Shown one piece after another: positions 59,009-64,000 of a stretch of 64,000 bases of DNA. The notes beneath the pieces are model-generated. The model saw only the letters and a program-made list of their open reading frames with translations. It was not told where the DNA came from and made no database searches. Position numbers and translations under genes: made by a program. Origin of the DNA: Mycoplasmopsis bovis PG45 (lineage in GTDB: Bacteria; Bacillota_I; Bacilli_A; Mycoplasmatales; Metamycoplasmataceae); NCBI RefSeq assembly GCF_000183385.1, contig NC_014760.1:186001-250000 (forward strand). The letters run 5' to 3'. Numbering within the stretch: position 1 is the stretch's first letter; each line of letters opens with the position of its first letter.

Positions 59009-60022
59009 TTACTCTCTTTCTGTTGCTTCATTTATTTTGTCAGTTTCACTTAAATTAAGCTTATTAACATTAATTTCTATTTCATCTAAGAAGTAGTTAA
59101 AGTCATTAGTAAACTGTTTTGAAGCAAAAATTACACTATTAATTCATTTTTTACGCATTTGTTTAGTGGATTGGTTTACTCAAGATCTGAATTTATCAAA
59201 GCTTGATAGTTCAATTCCTTTTAGTTTAAGGTTCTTGCACACAGTAAAGGCAACTAATTTTGCTTGATATTCATTTTCGATATTATTTATTGCTGACTTA
59301 TCATGACCTAACAAAGTATGGGCATATTCTTTAACAAGTGAATATATATTTTGGGTAATTGAGTTTTTATCATTTAGTCTAATTCAATGTTGAATTCCAT
59401 AAATATTCGTACCATAAAATCTTTGTTCACTAGTATTTAAGCCCATTGAGGCATAGGTTATTCCAATATTATGTTTTTTTATAAAGTTACATAGCAAACT
59501 TAACAACTTAGTATTTGGTTCAATATTCTCATTATCTTCTTTTATAAAGTATAAAAAGTATTGTTTTGGATACTGATTTTTAGGAAGTGTTGTTTGTGAA
59601 ATATCAAATACTTTACATAATGTAAAGCCTTTTGTATATGTGTAGACTTCTAATTCATTATTCTTAACTAATTCTTTAATTTCATTAGTTCATTTGTCTT
59701 TTGTAACTTTTTTATTGTCGTAAACAACATACTCAATGACTTTGGGTCTAAATATTGATATTCCTTTTTCAGTTTTTCTTACTTGAACATTTTCCTTTTT
59801 TCAACTGCTATATGACTTAACTATTGAAGCCCCTGGGAACTGATCTTTAATTAAACACATATTGACATAACTATACTTATTATCTAAGTTAGCAATGAAA
59901 GATAAGAAGTCTTCCATCTTAGTACTATCATATAAGTAACTGCTAAGTAATAAATCTGTTGTAATTATTGTTTTTTCTATAAATCTATTTGTTTGTTCTT
60001 TTCTTAACTCTTTCTTTGTCAT
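59009..60022 (-). CDS. ArdC-like protein (ssDNA-binding plus zincin-type domain)
   Basis: A 337-residue protein. The N-terminal pattern YSYVNMCLIKDQFPGASIVK, then KTEKGISIFRPKV and KGFTLCKVFDISQT, is the ArdC/DUF1738 single-strand-binding domain. The C-terminal part has EYAHTLLGHD followed by IENEYQAKLVAFTVCKNL, the ImmA/M78-like metallopeptidase helix, but the first His of HExxH is replaced (KEYAH), so peptidase activity is doubtful. It is the first gene of the transfer block. ArdC proteins of conjugative plasmids protect entering DNA from restriction. The identity is by pattern, not by search. Confidence 0.75.
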
Positions 60023-60064
60023 TTTTAATGTCCTATAATCTCCCCCACACCCCCCTCAATAAAC

Positions 60065-60163
60065 TGGGGCATTATATAAACTTAAATTAAATACATTAAC
60101 ACTGCCCCTGGCTCATGCATTATGAGCCATCTCCCTGTTGTTCAATGGGTTTGGACTACAGGG
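60065..60163. promoter_or_regulatory. Cluster of hairpins upstream of the transfer block, candidate oriT or leader
   Basis: GGCTCAT (60110-60116) and ATGAGCC (60122-60128) form a perfect 7-bp stem with a 5-nt loop. TGGGGCA (60065) pairs with TGCCCC (60103), and CCCTG (60133) with CAGGG (60159). This zone is far richer in G and C than its surroundings and lies between the inverted-repeat arm and the first transfer gene. The function is not shown by the sequence. Confidence 0.4.
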
Positions 60164-60230
60164 ACACATATAATGAACAGTCTTTAACTATCTAATCAGT
60201 TATTGCATGCTTAGTCAAATAATAAATATG

Positions 60231-61003
60231 AACAAGCCATGATAAGTTAACATTTTTAACTACTTAATTAGTTTTTGACTACTTGATTAATAACAAACAT
60301 AAACAAGCTATGCTAAATATTTAATTTATAATTGCTTATTCAAAACTTTAATTATTTTCAATCATATTGATATAGCCACTAGAATTTACTTTGACTACTA
60401 CCTATTATTTGTATAAATTTTGTTAACTTAATTAGATACTGTTTACTTGATATTTCTTAGCAAACTTATAGCCTTATATAGCCTTGTAAAGCCACTAGAA
60501 CTTACTTTGACTACTACCTATTATTTGTATAAATTTTGTTAACTTGACTAGCTACTGTTTACTTGATATTTCTTAGCAAACTTATAGCCTTATATAGCCT
60601 TGTAAAGCCACTAGAACTTACTTTGACTACTACCTATTATTTGTATAAATTTTGTTAACTTGACTAGCTACTGTTTACTTGATATTTCTTAGCAAACTTA
60701 TAGCCTTATATAGCCTTGTAAAGCCACTAGAACTTACTTTGACTACTACCTATTATTTGTATAAATTTTGTTAACTTGACTAGCTACTGTTTACTTGATA
60801 TTTCTTAGCAAACTTATAGCCTTATATAGCCTTGTAAAGCCACTAGAACTTACTTTGACTACTACCTATTATTTGTATAAATTTTGTTAACTTGACTAGC
60901 TACTGTTTACTTGATATCTTTTAGCAACATTAGCAACATTTAGCAATTGGATTGGATTGGATTTTTTTAACTCCTCTTTTTTTAATAAAACCAGATAATA
61001 TCC
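60231..61003 (-). repeat. Right arm of the long inverted repeat inside the ICE
   Basis: Inverse of 26323-26706, including CATAAACAAGCTATGCTAAA at one end and the GCAATTGGATTGGATTGGAT zone at the other. It is longer than the left arm because it has more 116-bp units. Confidence 0.85.
60375..60954. repeat. Five tandem 116-bp repeats
   Basis: Units start at GCCACTAGAA at 60375, 60491, 60607, 60723 and 60839, exactly 116 bp apart. The inner copies are virtually identical; the first and last diverge at the outer edges. Each carries GTTAACTTGACTAGCTACTG and TATAGCCTTATATAGCC palindromic words. Confidence 0.93.
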
Positions 61004-61226
61004 TACTGTTTGACTGTTTTTTTGACTGTTCGTTGTCTACTTATTACGATAAATAGTTATATATTCATATAACATTTATCTTTATGTTTGTCATTTTAGC
61101 AAGTGAATTTTTGACTTCCTAAAACGACTATAAAACAGGCTAATATGGCAATATTAAATATGGATATTATGTATTTCACACATATCCTAATTTAGTATTT
61201 TTAATTTAATTTTCAGCTTACTTTTT

Positions 61227-62018
61227 TTAAATAAACATATATCTTTCAGTTAAAAATAGGTTGTTTTTATATTCTTTTAAATAAAAGAACCCTATGTCAA
61301 TAAAACCTTTTTTAAAAAAATTAATGCTTTTTCCTATTGTTGCACTGCTTCCATCAAAAAACTTATTTTTAATTCTTAATAAATCAAAATCTTTTTCTGA
61401 CTCAGGCATTTTAACAACAGTTTTTATTAATTTAATAGTTGTAAATCTTTTATTTTTAGACTTTTTTTCTAGCTTATAAGGCATTGTTTCGTAATCTTCA
61501 ACAAAGTTAACATTTCTGAATAAAGATTTATTAGCCTTTGAATGGTTCTTTTTATATGCTATTATTCTTGCTATATTTCAAAGAGTTATTGCTGATCCAT
61601 TAAGTAAAAAATGTATTCACAATTTCTTTGATGATATTTTCATGAACTTTTCATTTTTAAGAGTTCAAGGCTTTTTAGTTAGTTTAATTGCACCTGTTTT
61701 ATGCTCGATATAACCTAGATTTGATAAAAATTTAATAGTTTCAGTTAATGTAGAACGTTTAAAGCCTAATTTTTGTAAATGCAAAATAGAAATATAGTTA
61801 GCTTTGGCACCTAAATGTCTAATTATGGCTAAGAATTCAAAAGCAATTTTTCTTTCTTTTAATTCTTTGTACATTTTTTCACCAATAATTAGTTTGCTTT
61901 TAAACAAAATTTTAAGTGCTTCTTCTGTTAGCTTGTTATATTTCTTCTTATTGTATTTTCTTAAAAAGGCAATCGTAACGACTGGCTTTTCTTTCTTTTT
62001 CAATAATAAGCTTTGCAT
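61227..62018 (-). CDS. ICE protein with winged-helix-like segment
   Basis: A 263-residue basic protein. ATG 62018 follows GGAGAAACA. Residues ~50-115 (FLAIIRHLGAKANYISILHL then KRSTLTETIKFLSNLGYIEH) show a helix-turn-helix with a possible wing. The rest is Lys-rich with one hydrophobic helix (IHFLLNGSAITLWNIARII). It is the gene nearest the right end of the ICE. A role in replication initiation or regulation is a guess from fold and position; I do not recognise the family. Confidence 0.65.
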
Positions 62019-62121
62019 TGTTTCTCCATTTATAACTACCAAAGTTTTATTAACTAAAAATGTTTTTTTGAACTTTGAGATATATATATAAATGAAGCAA
62101 GAATTAAAAAAAGTGGGGGGA

Positions 62122-62153
62122 TACCCACTTTCTTCTATCAGTTCCACAAATTT
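62122..62153 (-). repeat. ICE right end: terminal inverted repeat and target duplication
   Basis: TACCCACTT then TCTTCTATCAGTTCC ends the ICE at 62145, followed by the duplication ACAAATTT (62146-62153). Inverted, it matches the left end at 19 of 24 positions. Confidence 0.88.
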
Positions 62154-62703
62154 TTGCATTTAAATTTCTTAAAATTTCATCTTTGTTTTTTGCTATATAG
62201 TCTAATGATCTATAAAATGAATTTTTTGAATAAGTGTCTATTTTTTCTTTTTTTGCTGTCATATAAGTGTTAAAAACACTTATTGGATTTTTAATTCTTT
62301 GATAAATCAACTGTAAAACAACATCTTTTAATGTTGTCGATTTTGTGGGAGAACAATCGTTAAAAATATTGAAATAATCAAATAGTTTTTCAACTACTTC
62401 GTAACCTTTAAACCTTTCTAAAACTTCTTTTTTGGTCTCTTTTTTCTCTTTAAAAATCTCATCTAATTTAGTTCTTGCTTGTTCTTTTGTTCAAGACAAT
62501 GGAAAGTTTGCAATAATTGCTTTGATAATTGTTAGCGGATCATCGTGATATTGTTTTAATTCATGCAAATAACCATATCCTAATCTGTATACAAAACCTT
62601 TGTTATCTGGTCTTGGAACTCCAATTGATAAGTATTCACCTTTTTTAACTCTTGCTATTGATGTTCTTCATTGTCTTTTTGCATCATTTTTCGACTTCTT
62701 CAT
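62146..62703 (-). pseudogene. IS1634-type transposase, N-terminal part (cut by the ICE)
   Basis: About 186 codons beginning MKKSKNDAKRQWRTSIARVK, typical of the IS1634 N-terminus, and running up to NLNAKIC, where the ICE is inserted. The remaining part is at 21940-24737. Frames match exactly: 550 + 393 + 731 = 1674 nt = 558 codons. Beyond the junction the frame reads a few ICE-end codons and stops. Confidence 0.88.
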
Positions 62704-62830
62704 GTTTTTATTATATCATATTTAAGCATAAAAGTATAATAAATTATATTTTTTTTATAAAAAAAATATAGATGCCGAAAACTGAGTGTTTTCGCGACTA
62801 AGTGGGAAACGTAGGAAGTAATCAGAAATC

Positions 62831-62860
62831 AAAAAAAGCAGGGTATCCTGCTTTTTGCTT
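62831..62860 (-). terminator. Terminator of the membrane nuclease gene
   Basis: AAAAAGCAGG and CCTGCTTTTT form a stem at 62834-62857, followed on the minus strand by T-rich sequence. It lies 18 bp beyond the mnuA stop codon. Confidence 0.82.
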
Positions 62861-62877
62861 ATGTCTATTTTATAGAC

Positions 62878-64000
62878 TTATTCAAATAAAACTGTATATC
62901 CTACTGGTGAGTGATCTGAAATACCACTTCTAATATATCCATAGTCGGATCTATATTTTTTTCTTGATGAGCTCTTAACATATTGCACTCAATCATTTAT
63001 CGAATTTATATTTTTATAAAGAAAACCATTATTAACAAAGTCATAAAGTTTAAAGATCTTAGGGTTGATGTATTTTAGCTTTGAGCGGTGAATTATCTTG
63101 TCATATGAATTAGCATATTTATCAATTGTATTGCTTAGTGATGTCTTATTTTCATTGTTTGGCTCAAAAACATTTTTATAAGCGCTATTCTTGCTTAGTC
63201 AGCTAAAGGCTTCATTATGGTTTCGCTCTTTAATATTAGTATCTCCAGCAAAAAATAAATCATCATTTTCGCCGTCTAGCTCATTAAAATAGTCAAAAAC
63301 GTATTGGAGATTGTGCGCCTCATTTAGCTCAGATGAGCCGGCACCATTGACAGCTACTTCTTTGTTACCTCTTTTCTTCCCGGGACTATCAAAATGGTCA
63401 ATAATGTATGTAAAATCATTATTTTTTAAACTGCTATCTAATATTTTGAATTTCATTGCATATGGTGGCCTAGAGTAGTGTTTAACACCACCACCAAAAG
63501 GAGTTTCCTTAAATTCAGGGTTTTCGTAAATTTTGCCAATAGATCCGTCGTTAAATTTAATAGGTTCTAATTTATTGGTTTTGTATAAAAAACCTGCAAA
63601 TTCACTATCTCTATGTTTTGTATAACTAGGATTTGATATGTATTTGTCAGAAACTCTGTATGCCCACCTATCATGAGACGAGATTTTTTCACTTTGTTCA
63701 TTCAAAAGTTTAATCAGTTCATCAAGATGATTATTATTGCTACCCTTTAATTCAACTAGCCCTACTAAGTCATATTTTTGGTTAAAAATTACAGATGCAA
63801 GCGCTTGGGTTTTAAAATATGCTTTATTAAGCGATGTATTTGAGTAATTTAGAACATTTCAAAAGCCAATATTTATGTTTTTAAAGTTGCCTGAGTGTTC
63901 TGTTGCATTGCTTCTGCCAGAATTAATTTGTGCTTCTTTTTTTTCCTTTGATGGCTTATTTACAGTGCTATCAGTTGAATTAGATTTAACAATTTTTTGG
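62878..64000 (-). CDS. mnuA: Membrane nuclease (MnuA-like), N-terminus beyond the window
   Basis: The C-terminal ~374 residues of an endonuclease/exonuclease/phosphatase-family nuclease. Motifs in order: INIGFWNVLNYS (Asn), LVGLVELKG (metal-binding Glu), YIIDHFDSPGK, LFFAGDTNIKE (GD.N motif) and the final SDHSPVGYTV (catalytic Asp-His). This matches the surface nucleases of M. bovis and M. agalactiae that degrade DNA for nucleotide uptake. The region upstream of the domain is Lys/Ser/Asn-rich, as expected for a tether. The gene begins beyond 64000, so the signal peptide is not seen. It has its own terminator. Confidence 0.9.

Larger units (their letters stand above)
60023..61226. other. Non-coding ICE region, right arm
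   Basis: About 1.2 kb without genes. From left to right: a GC-richer zone with three hairpins (60065-60163), the right arm of the long inverted repeat (60231-61003) including five 116-bp tandem units, and an AT-rich stretch to the winged-helix gene. It must contain the promoter for the minus-strand transfer block. Confidence 0.7.
24738..62145. mobile_element. Integrative conjugative element of the mycoplasma ICE family (37.4 kb)
   Basis: The ends are set by the 8-bp duplication ACAAATTT (24730-24737 and 62146-62153) within the IS1634-type gene, whose frame closes exactly when the element is removed. The imperfect 24-bp terminal inverted repeats start GGAA.TGA and end AAGTGGGTA. Contents: DDE transposase, ParA, VirD4/TraG, VirB4/TraE, SSB, lipoproteins and small membrane proteins, as in the M. 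agalactiae/M. bovis ICEs. Without its two IS loads it would be about 32.5 kb. Integration by a DDE transposase rather than a tyrosine recombinase is established for this ICE family. Confidence 0.93.
21851..62815 (-). mobile_element. IS1634-like element, split by an inner IS and by the ICE
   Basis: The 13-bp inverted repeat CCTACGTTTCCCA lies at 21851-21863, with its complement at 62803-62815. Removing the ICE (24738-62145 plus one 8-bp duplication) and the inner IS (22677-24344 plus one 6-bp duplication) leaves 1875 bp, close to the 1872 bp I recall for IS1634. It also restores one transposase frame of 558 codons. No matching target duplication is visible outside the two ends. Confidence 0.88.

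Noticed and set aside
26323-61003. Repeat arms read as a possible CRISPR array
   Set aside because: The 116-bp units are contiguous and nearly identical with no unique spacers, and no cas genes are present.
62104-62145. Apparent homology between ICE-end codons (ICGTDRRK) and the transposase (ICANTNRK)
   Set aside because: It is chance similarity: the 8-bp duplication and frame count place these codons in the ICE end, not in the transposase.

Overview
The window comes from a mollicute. UGA must be read as tryptophan in nearly every long gene, the DNA is very AT-rich, most secreted proteins carry lipoprotein signals, and the insertion sequences, membrane nuclease and conjugative element match what is known from the ruminant mycoplasmas Mycoplasma (Mycoplasmopsis) bovis and M. 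agalactiae. I cannot separate those two species from the sequence alone.

Layout. 50-1570 is an intact IS30-family element. 1694-9267 (minus) is a type III restriction-modification locus: one res gene preceded by three mod genes with different target-recognition regions. Each mod gene has a GA-dinucleotide tract just before the DPPY motif, and all three tracts (12, 15 and 27 units) are out of frame here. 9395-10900 is trigger factor. 11351-20559 is a lipoprotein and protease region. It holds three lipoprotein genes with poly-G tracts in the signal peptide (two OFF, one ON), a decayed lipoprotein gene, a gene carrying an IS30 excision footprint, and a subtilisin-like protease with a partner lipoprotein. 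20912-21850 holds remnants of an ABC-2 permease and of a 5'-3' exonuclease.

21851-62815 is a nest of mobile elements. An IS1634-like element (about 1.87 kb when reassembled) carries one smaller IS4-superfamily element (22677-24344) and a whole integrative conjugative element (ICE, 24738-62145, 37.4 kb, 8-bp target duplication, 24-bp imperfect terminal inverted repeats). The ICE itself carries an IS in its VirB4/TraE ATPase gene (44038-45688). It also carries an IS30 copy (36104-39299), with another IS nested inside, in a giant surface-protein gene. Every host reading frame closes exactly when each insertion and one copy of its target duplication is removed, which fixes the boundaries.

The ICE encodes a DDE transposase of the ISLre2-like type beside its left end, a ParA plus small putative ribbon-helix-helix protein, a DUF2130 protein, lipoproteins and a probable defence cargo (ABC-three-component middle protein plus DUF2326 ATPase, with a SocA/Panacea-type protein next to it). 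Two minus-strand blocks supply the transfer apparatus: ArdC-like protein, SSB, VirD4/TraG, VirB4/TraE, a VirB6/TrbL-like membrane protein and several small pilin-like membrane proteins. No classical relaxase is visible. The 26-35 kb half contains ten intergenic arrays of TAATTA repeated at 11-bp spacing, which look like a distributed centromere or operator. The gene block is bracketed by a long inverted repeat built on 116-bp units. With traE broken, this copy is probably not self-transmissible at present.

62878-64000 is the 3' part of the membrane nuclease gene mnuA.
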